64,000 bases of DNA, taken from the NCBI RefSeq assembly GCF_004331685.1, contig NZ_SJSM01000015.1:1-64000 (forward strand), given 5' to 3'. The stretch is from Pedobacter hiemivivus (GTDB lineage Bacteria; Bacteroidota; Bacteroidia; Sphingobacteriales; Sphingobacteriaceae). A program made the position numbers and the translations under genes. The notes under the pieces are model-generated. The model saw only the letters and a list, made by a program, of their open reading frames with translations, did no database searches and was not told the origin of the DNA. Within the stretch, counting starts at the first letter, position 1, and every line of letters begins with the position of its first letter. Positions 46,301 through 53,665 of this stretch are shown piece by piece.

Positions 46301-49300
46301 GATTGGCAAAGGGACGGCCACACTTGCATTGAGCAATTTGTCTCAAACTTATGATGGTACCGCAAAATCGGCAACAGTGACGACTAATCCTGCTGGATTA
46401 TCTGGTGTCTCTATGACTTATGATGGATCCGCAACTTTGCCAACAGCCGCGGGTACTTATGCTGTAGTGGCTAGTCTGACTAATGCGAATTATACAGCAG
46501 TTGATGCAACAGGTAGTTTGGTAATCGGTAAAGGAACGGCTACGCTTGCATTGAGCAATTTGACTCAAGCTTATGATGGTACTGCAAAATCTGCAACGGT
46601 TACGACTAATCCTGTAGGATTATCTGGTGTCTCAATTACTTATGACGGATCGGTAGTTTTGCCAACAGCTGCGGGTACTTATGCGGTAATTGCCAGTTTA
46701 AACAATACTAATTATACAGGCGCTGATGTAACAGGTACTTTGGTGATTGGTAAAGGGACGGCTATGCTTGCGCTGAGCAACTTGACCGCTACTTATGATG
46801 GCACTGCGAAATCTGCAACCGCGACAACCAATCCTGCAGGCTTATCAGGAGTCTCAATTACTTATGATGGATCGGCAATTTTGCCAACGGCTGTCGGCAC
46901 CTATGCTGTAGTTGCCAGTTTGAGCAATGCGAATTATACAGCCCTTGATGCAACAGGGAGTTTGGTGATCGGCAAAGGAACAGCTACACTTGCACTGAGC
47001 AATTTGACTGCTACTTATGATGGCACTGCGAAATCTGCAATAGTGACGACTAATCCTGTAGGATTATCTGGTGTCTCCATTACTTATGATGGATCGGCAA
47101 CTTTGCCAACAGCTGCAGGTACCTATGCCGTAGTGGCTAGTTTGACTAATGCAAATTATACAGCCGCTGATGCAACAGGCAGTTTGGTAATCGGTAAAGG
47201 AACGGCGACTCTTGCATTGAGCAATTTGACACAAGCTTATGATGGTACTGCAAAATCGGCAACACCAACTACCAATCCTGTGGGTTTATCTGGTGTTTCG
47301 ATTACTTATGATGGATTGGCAACTTTGCCAACAGCTGCAGGTACTTATGCTGTAGTGGCTAGTTTGAGTAATGCAAATTATACGGCCGCTGATGCAACAG
47401 GTAGTTTAGTGATTGGCAAAGGGACGGCTACGCTAACTTTAAGTGGTTTGACCGCTACTTACGATGGTACAGCAAAATCGGCAACTGCAACAACCAATCC
47501 TGCTGGGTTATCTGGTGTCTCTATTACTTATGATGGTTCATCAACTTTGCCAACAGCTGCAGGTACTTATGCTGTAGTGGCTAGTTTGAGTAATGCAAAT
47601 TATACGGCCGCTGATGCAACAGGCAGTTTAGTGATTGGCAAAGGGACGGCTATTCTTACGCTGAGCAATTTGACACAAACTTATGATGGTACTGGAAAAT
47701 CTGCAACAGTGACCACTAATCCTGTTGGGCTAACCGGTGTCTCCATTACTTATGATGGATTGGCAACTTTGCCAACAGCCGCAGGAACTTATGCTGTAGT
47801 GGCTAGTTTAAACAATGCGAACTACACGGCCGCTAATGTGACGGCTGGTTTAGTGATTGGCAAAGGAACAGCTACGCTTACCTTAGGTGGCTTGACTCAG
47901 ACTTATGATGGTACCGCAAAATCTGCAACAGTGACGACTAATCCTGCTGGATTATCTGGTGTCTCTATTACCTATGACGGATCGGTAACTTTGCCAACAG
48001 CTGCGGGTACTTATGCTGTAGTCGCTAGTTTGAGTAATGCGGACTATATAGCTGCTGATGCAACAGGCAGTTTAGTAATTGGCAAAGGAACTGCTACGCT
48101 AACCTTAAGTGGTTTGATTGCTACTTACGATGGTACAGGGAAATCGGCAACAGTTACGACTAATCCTGTTGGATTATCCGGTGTCTCGATTACTTATGAT
48201 GGATTATCAACTTTACCAACAGCCGCGGGTACTTATGCTGTAGTGGTTAGTCTGACTAATGCGAATTATACAGCCGCTGATGCAACAGGTAGTTTAGTAA
48301 TTGGAAAAGGAACGGCCACTCTTGCATTGAACAATTTGTCTCAAACTTACGATGGTACAGGGAAATCGGCAACAGTGACGACTAATCCTGTTGGGTTATC
48401 CGGTGTCTCCATTACTTATGATGGATCGGCTACTTTACCAACAGTTGCCGGTACTTATGCTGTAGTGGCTAGTTTGAGTAATGCAAATTATACGGCCGCT
48501 GATGCAACAGGCAGTTTAGTGATTGGCAAAGGAACGGCCACTCTTGCATTGAGCAATTTGTCTCAAACTTACGATGGTACAGGGAAATCGGCAACAGTGA
48601 CGACTAATCCTGTTGGGTTATCCGGTGTCTCCATTACTTATGATGGATCGGCAACTTTGCCAACAGCTGCGGGCACTTATGCTGTAGTGGCCAGTTTAAA
48701 CAATGCGAATTATACGGCCCTTGATGCAACAGGTAGTTTAGTGATTGGCAAAGGTACGGCTACGCTTGCATTGAGCAATTTATCCCAGACTTATGATGGG
48801 ATAGGGAAAACCGCAACAGCAACAACCAGTCCTGCCGGCTTATCAGGTATTTCAATTACATATGACGGATCGGCGATTTTGCCAACGGCTGCGGGCACTT
48901 ATGCTGTAGTTGCCAGTTTGAATAATGTAAATTATACAGCAACGAATGCAACAGGCAGTTTGATAATTGGCAAAGGAACAGCTACGATTACATTGAATAA
49001 TCTATCTCAAACTTACGACGGCACTGCAAAATCTGCAACCGCAGTAACTAATCCTTCAGGCTTGTCTGGGGTTACATTTACCTACAATGGAAGTGCTACA
49101 TTACCAATCCTAGCTGGAACCTATACAGTTGTAGCTAGCTTAACAAATTCCAATTATACAGCAACGAATGCAACAGGTAGCTTGGTAATTGGTAAAGCAG
49201 TTGCTACACTTGCATTGAGTAACCTATCTCAAAGTTATGACGGAACAGCTAAAACAATAACCGTAACGACCAATCCCGCAAACCTAATGGGAGTAACTGT

Positions 49301-50192
49301 AACTTATAATGGTGGTAATGTTCCTCCAACTTCAGCGGGAGCACATACTGTGGAAGCTAGTTTAGTAAATGCGAATTACACCGCCACAAATGTAACAGGG
49401 ATCTTAACCATAGGTAATATTAATCAAACCATCAGCTTTGCTGCACTTGCAGATAAGTTATCGACAGATCCTGTGTTTACATTAAATGCAACAGCGAGTT
49501 CAGGATTGATCGTTACTTACAGCAGCAGTGATCCTACTATTGCCAGAATCATCAATGGTAATCAAGTGGAGTTACTAAAGGCAGGAACAGTTAGCATTAC
49601 GGCTAGTCAGGCCGGAAATGTAAATTATGCCGCGGCGGTACCAATAACTCAATCATTAAAGATCGTTGACAACCCCGCACCTGTAATTACGATTGTAAGT
49701 GATAAAGGAAATAGTATCAATAAAGGCGAGACAGCTATTTTGACTGCATCCGGTGCTGTGAGTTATCAATGGTCGGCCGCTAATGGTATGATAACAGGGC
49801 AAAATACGGCTATACTTACTGTACGCCCTTCAGTTACGACTACTTACACGGTGATTGGGACCAATCAATATGGCCGTAGCAGCACGCAGACCATTAAAAT
49901 AGAAGTTGTTGAAAGTTTGATGGCTGTAAATTCCACTAACCTGATTACGCCAAATGGTGATGGTATCAACGATTACTGGCTAGTCAATAATATTGATATG
50001 TTTCCAAACCATAGTATCAAAATATTTGATAGGGCGGGTAGGCTATTATTGTTGCTAAGGGATTATAAAAATGATTGGGATGGCAGGGTAAATGGTGCCG
50101 CTCTGGAAGAGGCGACTTATTATTACCTCATCGATTTCGGAAACGGGAAAGAATTTAAAAAAGGGTATATCACCATTGTTAGAAATCAATAA
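37341..50192 (+). CDS. Giant secreted repeat protein (LamG, FN3, beta-helix, 31 MBG repeats, T9SS sorting domain)
   Basis: A 4283-residue protein with a signal peptide (residues 1-25, ending LYAQ). Order of domains, by rough residue: LamG/concanavalin-like (28-205), FN3-like (240-330), cadherin-like beta sandwich (335-428), a right-handed parallel beta-helix of the polymorphic outer membrane type (433-897), LamG (905-1110), FN3-like (1133-1225), LamG (1230-1430), FN3-like (1456-1545), cadherin-like (1546-1645), BIG2-like (1650-1730), 31 MBG-type repeats (1731-4024), BIG2-like (4025-4107), Ig-like (4110-4190) and a gliding-motility-type C-terminal domain (about 4195-4283, ITPNGDGINDYW and KIFDRAGRLLLL). 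The last domain marks proteins exported by the type IX secretion system and anchored or released at the surface. It is probably an adhesin or a glycan-binding surface fibre. No catalytic motif is evident. Confidence 0.93.
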   Translation: MRKILTYPILFILAFLFSNAKLYAQPGNALRVTGTQYVTVPAKSTRIADNFTVMAWVMPTSTSGAMHIFSTRETAECSFDMQVVDGNRLHADIGNGSDFITTAADAAFKYTSNQWLHVAYTVSPTGYKIYANGIEVGAGTLSGGPLLLDATHKIVIGKNGTENTYFKGNIDEVKVYNATLTAADVKAEMLNTSSALPAQLLAYYNFEQSGSILNDLSGNGYDGTVTGAGSSWVESYAMVMAEGPTTTGIGPNEFTVNWASAVNGTVDNYLLEVSPKSDFTEPLIGSPFIVTGTSKMVSAMSGITYYCRVKPDKASVSGQGAWSETATATTVATYDKLSALILSEGTLSQPFSENQLSYTTIVSTSSVQLVARQNNPAALIEMDINAGGFQGLTSGSQNVVPLNIGTNIIKIKVSDGSASRVYTLTVSRVVAIKRFVKPVATGTKDGLSWQNASDDLQLMINNSIAFDSVFVAAGTYQPNRQPEDLNVITIKDRLNSFLLKADVMVYGGFTGIETRLADRDLTQMANKSILSGDFNNDDVRVGAKGTFDILNRGDNAYHVVFSMGEVGHALLDGFTITGGCGDYGIYRTINGIQFVNSDAGGMVLKSSSPELRNLSIIGNYGDMGGGMNIENSQPIMDNLVISWNKTKNFGAGIQSINSSFTLTNSTVSDNAAISAPGGGSGGAVYIRVGNPVFKHVLMTRNFSSQYGGAISAESSSLIIINSILSENESLRFGGGIACRELSSPKLINVSIINNRSERGGGLFISQIPVVLTNVTVAGNYASLRGGAMENFFTNDVVIRNSIIWGNSGPEAKIYNRTSSPTISYSLLQEAAPGTGNLSVDPLFRDVLKGDYRIQLGSPAINAGSNTFFNSGQSPDLSALITDVKGNPRKADGTIDMGAYETQMLSAALNFDGVDDKVTFAAPAATVSGSFTVQAWVRPTDVSKTMHVLSTKSTGGYGFDIQLKNGNTIHSNIGSSGGWLSNAADATFDYSTGRWMHIAYTVSPTGYQIYINGELAGNGAFSGTPLLMDANHILQLGNNGTENTYFKGDLDEVRIYNKAMTQANIQADMVSSYPPMYSDLVAWFDFDEGQVQGNNIGIVTLKDKSAKAYDGTLNSFASTGVTSNWVESYAMVVPGTAPVLSLSESSFEAKWLSPEIGKVDNGYVLQMATDANFTMPVIGSPFTVSGTSHTFTGLTLGTNYYYRVSADKLSVTGTGAYSKTMMATMQSYTPPGNALNFDGSKDYVSVPPQARVVSGNFTVMAWVRPTNATKTMHILSTRESGDSSFDIQLVGGNKIHADIGTGSAWLTNTADANYKYEANHWLHVAYVVTPAICRIYANGAEVGAARVNGNPLLLDATHYLTIGKSSTESTFFQGDMDEIKIYSSALSALDVQTDMLNTNPVQPSTLVAHYNFDQGVTSQSTVLTDQGTFGYNGTLSDFSLTGQQSNWVESYAMVLPVPTSLSGVSDTEFTANWTAPVLGTVDNYILDVATDNSFASPVIGSPFNVTGLSKTITGLSQSDSYYYRLRADMNSLTGHGAYTPTTTVALINANLSALLLSEGMLSPGFSSAVLSYTTVVPFATTSLTITPTAAFVNSVIELSINGGLPQVVASGAVSGPLSLNLGSNTIIVKVTDELGITVKEYTFAVTRALEGQVIIFAALVAKNLGDADFNLTATGGGSGNPVTYTSSDHTVATINGNTVTIIGVGTTTIKASQAGNAAYNPASNVSRLLTVGKGTATLSLSNLTAIYDGTQKSAIVTTNPIGLSGVSITYDGSTIAPIAVGTYAVVASLNNADYTAADVTGSLVIGKGTATLSLSNVTATYDGTAKSATATTNPAGLSGVSITYNGSTTLPIAAGTYVVVASLTNANYTAADVTAGLVIGKGTAALTLSGLTHTYDGTAKSATVTTNPAGLSGVSITYDGSTTLPTAAGTYAVVASLTNANYTAADVTGSLVIGKGTATLTLGNLSQAYDGSAKSATVTTNPVGLSGVSITYDGSTTIPTAVGTYAVVASLTNADYTAADATGSLVIGKGTATLALSNLSQTYDGTAKSATVTTNPVGLSGVSITYDGSATLPTAAGTYAVIASLNNTNYTATNATGSLVIGKGTAILTLSNLTQTYDGTGKSATVTTNPVGLSGVSITYDGSATLPTATGTYAVVASLTNANYTAIDATGSLVIGKGTATLTLSGLTAVYDGTAKSATVITNPVGLSGVSITYDGSATLPIVAGTYAVVASLTNANYTAIDATGSLVISKGTATLNLSGLTATYDGTAKSATVTTNPVGLSGVSITYDGSATLPTAAGTYAVVASLTNANYTAVNATGSLVIGKGTATLTLSNLSQAYDGTAKSATVTTSPAGLSGVSITYDGSATLPTATGTYAVVASLTNANYTAADVTGSLVIGKGTATLTLSGLTATYDGTGKSATVTTNPAGLSGVSITYDGSATLPTVAGTYAVVASLTNANYTATDATGSLVIGKGTAILTLSNLTQTYDGTGKSATVTTNPVGLTGVSITYDGLATLPTAAGTYAVVASLSNANYTAADATGSLVIGKGTATLTLSGLTATYDGTAKSATVTTNPVGLSGVSITYDGLATLPSAAGTYAVVASLTNANYTAADATGSLVIGKGTATLTLSNLTQIYDGIGKSATVTTNPVGLSGVSITYDGSATLPTTAGTYAVVASLTNANYTAADATGSLVIGKGTATLALSNLTQAYDGTGKSATATTNPVGLSGVSITYDGSATLPIAAGTYAVVASLTNANYTAADATGSLVIGKGTATLALSNLTQTYDGTGKSATVTTNPVGLSGVSITYDGLATLPSAAGTYAVVASLTNANYTAADATGSLVIGKGTATLTLSNLTQTYDGTGKSATVTTNPVGLTGVSITYDGLATLPTAAGTYAVVASLSNANYTAADATGSLVIGKGTATLTLSGLTATYDGTAKSATVTTNPVGLSGVSITYDGSATLPTVAGTYAVVASLTNANYTAADATGSLVIGKGTATLALSNLSQTYDGTAKSATVTTNPAGLSGVSMTYDGSATLPTAAGTYAVVASLTNANYTAVDATGSLVIGKGTATLALSNLTQAYDGTAKSATVTTNPVGLSGVSITYDGSVVLPTAAGTYAVIASLNNTNYTGADVTGTLVIGKGTAMLALSNLTATYDGTAKSATATTNPAGLSGVSITYDGSAILPTAVGTYAVVASLSNANYTALDATGSLVIGKGTATLALSNLTATYDGTAKSAIVTTNPVGLSGVSITYDGSATLPTAAGTYAVVASLTNANYTAADATGSLVIGKGTATLALSNLTQAYDGTAKSATPTTNPVGLSGVSITYDGLATLPTAAGTYAVVASLSNANYTAADATGSLVIGKGTATLTLSGLTATYDGTAKSATATTNPAGLSGVSITYDGSSTLPTAAGTYAVVASLSNANYTAADATGSLVIGKGTAILTLSNLTQTYDGTGKSATVTTNPVGLTGVSITYDGLATLPTAAGTYAVVASLNNANYTAANVTAGLVIGKGTATLTLGGLTQTYDGTAKSATVTTNPAGLSGVSITYDGSVTLPTAAGTYAVVASLSNADYIAADATGSLVIGKGTATLTLSGLIATYDGTGKSATVTTNPVGLSGVSITYDGLSTLPTAAGTYAVVVSLTNANYTAADATGSLVIGKGTATLALNNLSQTYDGTGKSATVTTNPVGLSGVSITYDGSATLPTVAGTYAVVASLSNANYTAADATGSLVIGKGTATLALSNLSQTYDGTGKSATVTTNPVGLSGVSITYDGSATLPTAAGTYAVVASLNNANYTALDATGSLVIGKGTATLALSNLSQTYDGIGKTATATTSPAGLSGISITYDGSAILPTAAGTYAVVASLNNVNYTATNATGSLIIGKGTATITLNNLSQTYDGTAKSATAVTNPSGLSGVTFTYNGSATLPILAGTYTVVASLTNSNYTATNATGSLVIGKAVATLALSNLSQSYDGTAKTITVTTNPANLMGVTVTYNGGNVPPTSAGAHTVEASLVNANYTATNVTGILTIGNINQTISFAALADKLSTDPVFTLNATASSGLIVTYSSSDPTIARIINGNQVELLKAGTVSITASQAGNVNYAAAVPITQSLKIVDNPAPVITIVSDKGNSINKGETAILTASGAVSYQWSAANGMITGQNTAILTVRPSVTTTYTVIGTNQYGRSSTQTIKIEVVESLMAVNSTNLITPNGDGINDYWLVNNIDMFPNHSIKIFDRAGRLLLLLRDYKNDWDGRVNGAALEEATYYYLIDFGNGKEFKKGYITIVRNQ
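42531..49412 (+). repeat. 31 tandem 222-bp repeats encoding 74-residue MBG-type domains
   Basis: The array starts at residue 1731 with GKGTATLSLSNL and ends exactly before GNINQTISF; 31 x 222 bp equals its full length of 6882 bp with no insertion or deletion. Unit n starts at 42531 + 222(n-1). The unit pattern is GKGTATL-LSNLTQTYDGT-KSATVTTNP-GLSGVSITYDGS, then LPTAAGTYAVVASLTNANYT. The first and especially the last three units are the most divergent. Inside, stretches of DNA are identical between distant units: 45091-45232 equals 45757-45898, an offset of exactly three units. Confidence 0.95.
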
Positions 50193-50210
50193 GGTAATTG
50201 TTTAAATACA

Positions 50211-50240
50211 GTAAGAACCATTCTATAGAATGGTTCTTAC
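50211..50240. terminator. Perfect 30-bp palindrome between convergent genes
   Basis: The 30 bp from GTAAGAACCATT to AATGGTTCTTAC are fully self-complementary, centred on CTATAG. It overlaps the last codons and the stop of the minus-strand cytochrome gene (stop at 50223-50225), and lies 19 bp after the giant gene. It lacks a clear T-run, so it may act as a hairpin that blocks readthrough or protects mRNA 3' ends in both directions. Confidence 0.6.
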
Positions 50241-51194
50241 TTCAACTTTGTTGTCTAATGGTTTTAAGCTTTTTAAATAAGTATAAATTGCTGCCAAATC
50301 GTTGTTAGTCATTCCTGCATACATAGTCCAGGGCATTGGCGAGTTTAAATCAGTTTTAGCCATAGTTGGCAGCTTTGCCGTGCTATCCGCATAGATTTTA
50401 AATTTTTGAACAAACATTTCTTTAGTCCAACTACCCAATCCATTGGTTTTATGCATCGTAATGTTACTCGATCTAATCGTACCTGCTGGTTGCTGAAATT
50501 CCATCCCACCGCCAAATTCAGTACCGGCTATAATGGCACCTTTATCCATTTTACTGTGGCAATCTACACACCCAGCTGCATTGACCAAATAAGCACCATA
50601 TTTAACGGTGTCCTGCATAGCAGGTATTTTTTGGAAATCTGCTGGTTTAGGACTCATTTTATTGATCAGGCTTACCGGGAAGTCTAATTCGGTGTTCGGT
50701 ACTTCATTTTGTATTGGGTTTAAGCTGCGGATATAGGTAATGATGCTATAAATATCTTCTTTATCCATTTTGCCAAATCTTTGGTAGCCCATCAAAGGAA
50801 ATAATGCTTTCCCATCTTTATTAACCCCAGTAGTAATGGCTTTTAAAATTTCTCCGTCGGTCCAATTTCCCAAGGCATGTGGGGTAATGTTAGCTGCGTA
50901 AATTTTCCCCGGAAATCCCATATTTTGATCAAAAACCTCGCCGCCTTTACCTAAAGAACCGCTTAGGGGTGGACCAGAAAATAACGCCCAGTTGCGAGTG
51001 CCATGGCAGTCCATACAAGCTGTTACGTGATTTGCAAGGTAACGGCCTCGTGCTAACCGTGCTGGTGTTGGTTCTATTTTCACCACCGGTGCTGCACCCG
51101 TATCTGGTAAAGCATTGTGAATGTACAAACCACCGGCAAATGCAAGAAGGATTACAACAGCAACCACTATCCCGAGTATTTTTAAAATTTTCAT
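50223..51194 (-). CDS. Diheme cytochrome c, membrane-anchored
   Basis: A 323-residue protein with an N-terminal membrane anchor (about 5-25) and two cytochrome c modules. Heme-binding motifs are CMDCH (60-64) and CVDCH (209-213). Likely axial methionines lie in MGYQRFGKM (about 135-143) and in PMPWTMYAGM (about 288-297). It should carry electrons in the periplasm, for example from a dehydrogenase to a terminal oxidase. No partner enzyme is encoded nearby, so its donor is unknown. It stands alone between the giant gene and the histidine kinase. Confidence 0.92.
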   Translation of the reverse strand: MKILKILGIVVAVVILLAFAGGLYIHNALPDTGAAPVVKIEPTPARLARGRYLANHVTACMDCHGTRNWALFSGPPLSGSLGKGGEVFDQNMGFPGKIYAANITPHALGNWTDGEILKAITTGVNKDGKALFPLMGYQRFGKMDKEDIYSIITYIRSLNPIQNEVPNTELDFPVSLINKMSPKPADFQKIPAMQDTVKYGAYLVNAAGCVDCHSKMDKGAIIAGTEFGGGMEFQQPAGTIRSSNITMHKTNGLGSWTKEMFVQKFKIYADSTAKLPTMAKTDLNSPMPWTMYAGMTNNDLAAIYTYLKSLKPLDNKVEVRTIL

Positions 51195-51496
51195 TTATAT
51201 ATTATTTTTTTAAGGTTAGAAATCTTTAGTATTATTCATAATTAGCAGTAACACAGCTATAAAAAAGTCATTTTTTCGACGAAATACTGAAAACATTTTG
51301 TTCGTCGTAGGTTCTTTTTTTCTCAAAAAACCGCAAGGTATATAGTTGTGTTGGTTTTTTGTGGTATTTGTTTATTGTAAGGTACGTTTGGTTTCTTAAA
51401 TATATAAAATATTAATTTCCTAACAAGGGTTGAGAAAAAATATTCTGATTTGCGTTTTCTTACCGTTTTGATTTTGGCATACTTATTGGCAAAGGG
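51195..51496. other. Intergenic region between divergent cytochrome and kinase genes
   Basis: A 302-bp AT-rich stretch with no coding remnant that I can see. It contains a 7-bp inverted repeat, CGACGAA (51277-51283) with TTCGTCG (51301-51307), spaced by 17 bp. I found no convincing TTG-N19-TAnnTTTG promoter on either strand. Confidence 0.45.
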
Positions 51497-53665
51497 ATGG
51501 AACTAAGGCAAACAAGCAAGCATTATCTAATGAGAAAAAATCAGCGTTCTTTTCTGGTCATATTTGGCATTATCATCGTGTTTATAACGCTCTTGTTTCA
51601 CAATTCAATTACACAGCAATCAGAACAAAAAGTATTAACGACTACCTTGACAGAATTGGAGACAAACAACCTTCAGCTCTCTAAATTGGACACCATTACT
51701 TTAAGCTTGCAGGTTGCAGAGAATAATTTTAGGATGTATACCGCTTTGTGGAAGCCTGAATATTTTGTGAAATATACAGAAGAGATAAAATCTATTTCTA
51801 CCATATTGGCTACCCTTTCTGTAGAAGGTAATAGAAATATATCGGGCAACATTGTGGGGGATTTGGCTAGTAAAAGGAAGCAGATGTTGCTTTATGGAGC
51901 AATTAAGAAACTAGCCGATTCAATTACGAATATTAATTTACAGCTTAATGTAGATAAGATAAGCAGTACCCTGCTAGCTGGAAAAAAGTTTCCAAAAGCC
52001 GCGGTAAAGAAGGTGATTGAGATTGAAGAAATAAAAGCTGAACCCAATGGGAAAAAGAAAAAGTTTTTTCAGCGGCTTAAAAGTGCGATTTTAAACGAGA
52101 CCGATCCGGCAGACACCGCTAAAATAAGAACAACTGAAACCACATACGAGCCTGTTGAAAATGGGGTGGAAGCTTACAACAAAAAGCAATTGGAACGAAT
52201 TACCAATTATTACAAGGGCTTGTTGGAAGATCAAAAAAAGAATCATGTTAAGTTAACCGAAAAAGAGCAAGCTATTTTAACTTTAAATGAGCGGATATTC
52301 GAAAATATTAAGCTGTTATTTAAAGAATATAAAGACAATATCAATGTAAGTGAGACAGCAAGAAAAGTAGCGCTGAAAAATAAAGCAAAAAATTCATTGG
52401 ATAATATTAATTGGTCTGGCAAACTTAACTTTGTGATCAGCTTATTATCTTATTTGGGCATTATATTTTTGCTGTATAAGCTTTACCGTGCTTATAATAG
52501 GATCATGAAAGCGAATAAGCTGGCCGCTGAGCAGGTGGTTAGTAAATCCAGACTTTTTACCAGTATCAGTCACGAGATGCGTACGCCTTTAAATGCGATT
52601 ATTGGCGTTTCTGAACAACTAAAGTCAACACCTTTAAATGAAGATCAGAAGATGATGTCTAAATTGTTGGATACTTCTTCTTCTATGCTGTTGTCTGCTG
52701 TTAACGAAGTGCTTGATTTTTCTCGTTTGGAAACTAAAAAGCTATCACTTGCAAAAACACCTTTTAGATACAAACGTGTTTTAAAGGAAGTTGCAGATAC
52801 CGCAAAAGTGCTGGCTGACCAGAAAAAATTAAAACTTGAACTGCTTCAGGATGGTGCTCCCAACTTGTTGCTAGATGGCGACCCTTATCGTTTAAAACAG
52901 ATCATTATGAATTTAACAGCTAATGCCATTAAATTTACGGAGAAGGGGAGGGTAAGTATTCAAGTGGATGTAAAGAGAACTGATGAAAAGAATGTATTAC
53001 TGATTGTTAAAGTTATCGATACTGGTATAGGTATATCGGCGGCAAATATTCCTGTCATCTTTAATGAATTTTCACAAGTGATAGATGCTAAGCGTAATGA
53101 CTGGCAAGTAGGCTCAGGGCTTGGCTTAACCATTAGTAAAAAGTTGGTGGACATGCATAAGGGGAAAATAGATGTTGAAAGTACGCTGAGAAAAGGGACA
53201 ACTTTTACGGTCGCGTTGCCTTATCGCATTGTTGTTGATGGAGAAGAAAACCTTGAACAACAGCAGGAAATGATGATCAATAGCGATCGTTTTAAAAATA
53301 TTCACATTTTAGTTGTTGATGATTCTGAGATGAACCTACTGGTGATTAAAATGATCTTTAAGAAGCATGGAATTAGTTATGATGCGGCAACAAGTGCAGC
53401 TGAAGCACTTCAATTTATAAACAAAAATAAATGCGATATGGTGCTCACAGATATTCAAATGCCAGAAATGGATGGGATAGAGTTTGCCAAAATAATCAGA
53501 GCTAACAAGGATCATAAGAAAGCTGCAATCCCCATCATTGCTTTAACTGGTGAGATTAGTGCAGGGGCGCATGATACCTATTTTTCTGCAGGATTAAACG
53601 ATTACATCATCAAGCCATTTACAGAGATAGAACTGATCGAAAAGATTCTCGATTACATCGATTAG
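51497..53665 (+). CDS. Hybrid histidine kinase with receiver domain
   Basis: A 722-residue two-component sensor. A first membrane helix (about 18-36) and a second (about 311-330) enclose an extracytoplasmic region of about 270 residues with strong coiled-coil character and a lysine-rich stretch (PNGKKKKFFQRLK). Then come HisKA with the phospho-accepting His359 in SISHEMRTPLN, HATPase_c (about 460-575; N box NLTANAIKF, DTGIGIS, GSGLGLTIS) and a receiver domain (about 600-720) with Asp652 in LTDIQMPEMDG and lysine in IIKPF. There is no separate output domain, so the phosphate must pass to a protein encoded elsewhere. The signal is unknown. The stop shares bases with that of the convergent symporter gene. 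Confidence 0.93.
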   Translation: MELRQTSKHYLMRKNQRSFLVIFGIIIVFITLLFHNSITQQSEQKVLTTTLTELETNNLQLSKLDTITLSLQVAENNFRMYTALWKPEYFVKYTEEIKSISTILATLSVEGNRNISGNIVGDLASKRKQMLLYGAIKKLADSITNINLQLNVDKISSTLLAGKKFPKAAVKKVIEIEEIKAEPNGKKKKFFQRLKSAILNETDPADTAKIRTTETTYEPVENGVEAYNKKQLERITNYYKGLLEDQKKNHVKLTEKEQAILTLNERIFENIKLLFKEYKDNINVSETARKVALKNKAKNSLDNINWSGKLNFVISLLSYLGIIFLLYKLYRAYNRIMKANKLAAEQVVSKSRLFTSISHEMRTPLNAIIGVSEQLKSTPLNEDQKMMSKLLDTSSSMLLSAVNEVLDFSRLETKKLSLAKTPFRYKRVLKEVADTAKVLADQKKLKLELLQDGAPNLLLDGDPYRLKQIIMNLTANAIKFTEKGRVSIQVDVKRTDEKNVLLIVKVIDTGIGISAANIPVIFNEFSQVIDAKRNDWQVGSGLGLTISKKLVDMHKGKIDVESTLRKGTTFTVALPYRIVVDGEENLEQQQEMMINSDRFKNIHILVVDDSEMNLLVIKMIFKKHGISYDAATSAAEALQFINKNKCDMVLTDIQMPEMDGIEFAKIIRANKDHKKAAIPIIALTGEISAGAHDTYFSAGLNDYIIKPFTEIELIEKILDYID

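Noticed and set aside
42531..49412. Long tandem array that could suggest a CRISPR or minisatellite
   Set aside because: Units are 222 bp, directly joined without spacers and fully in frame; they encode beta-sandwich repeats.
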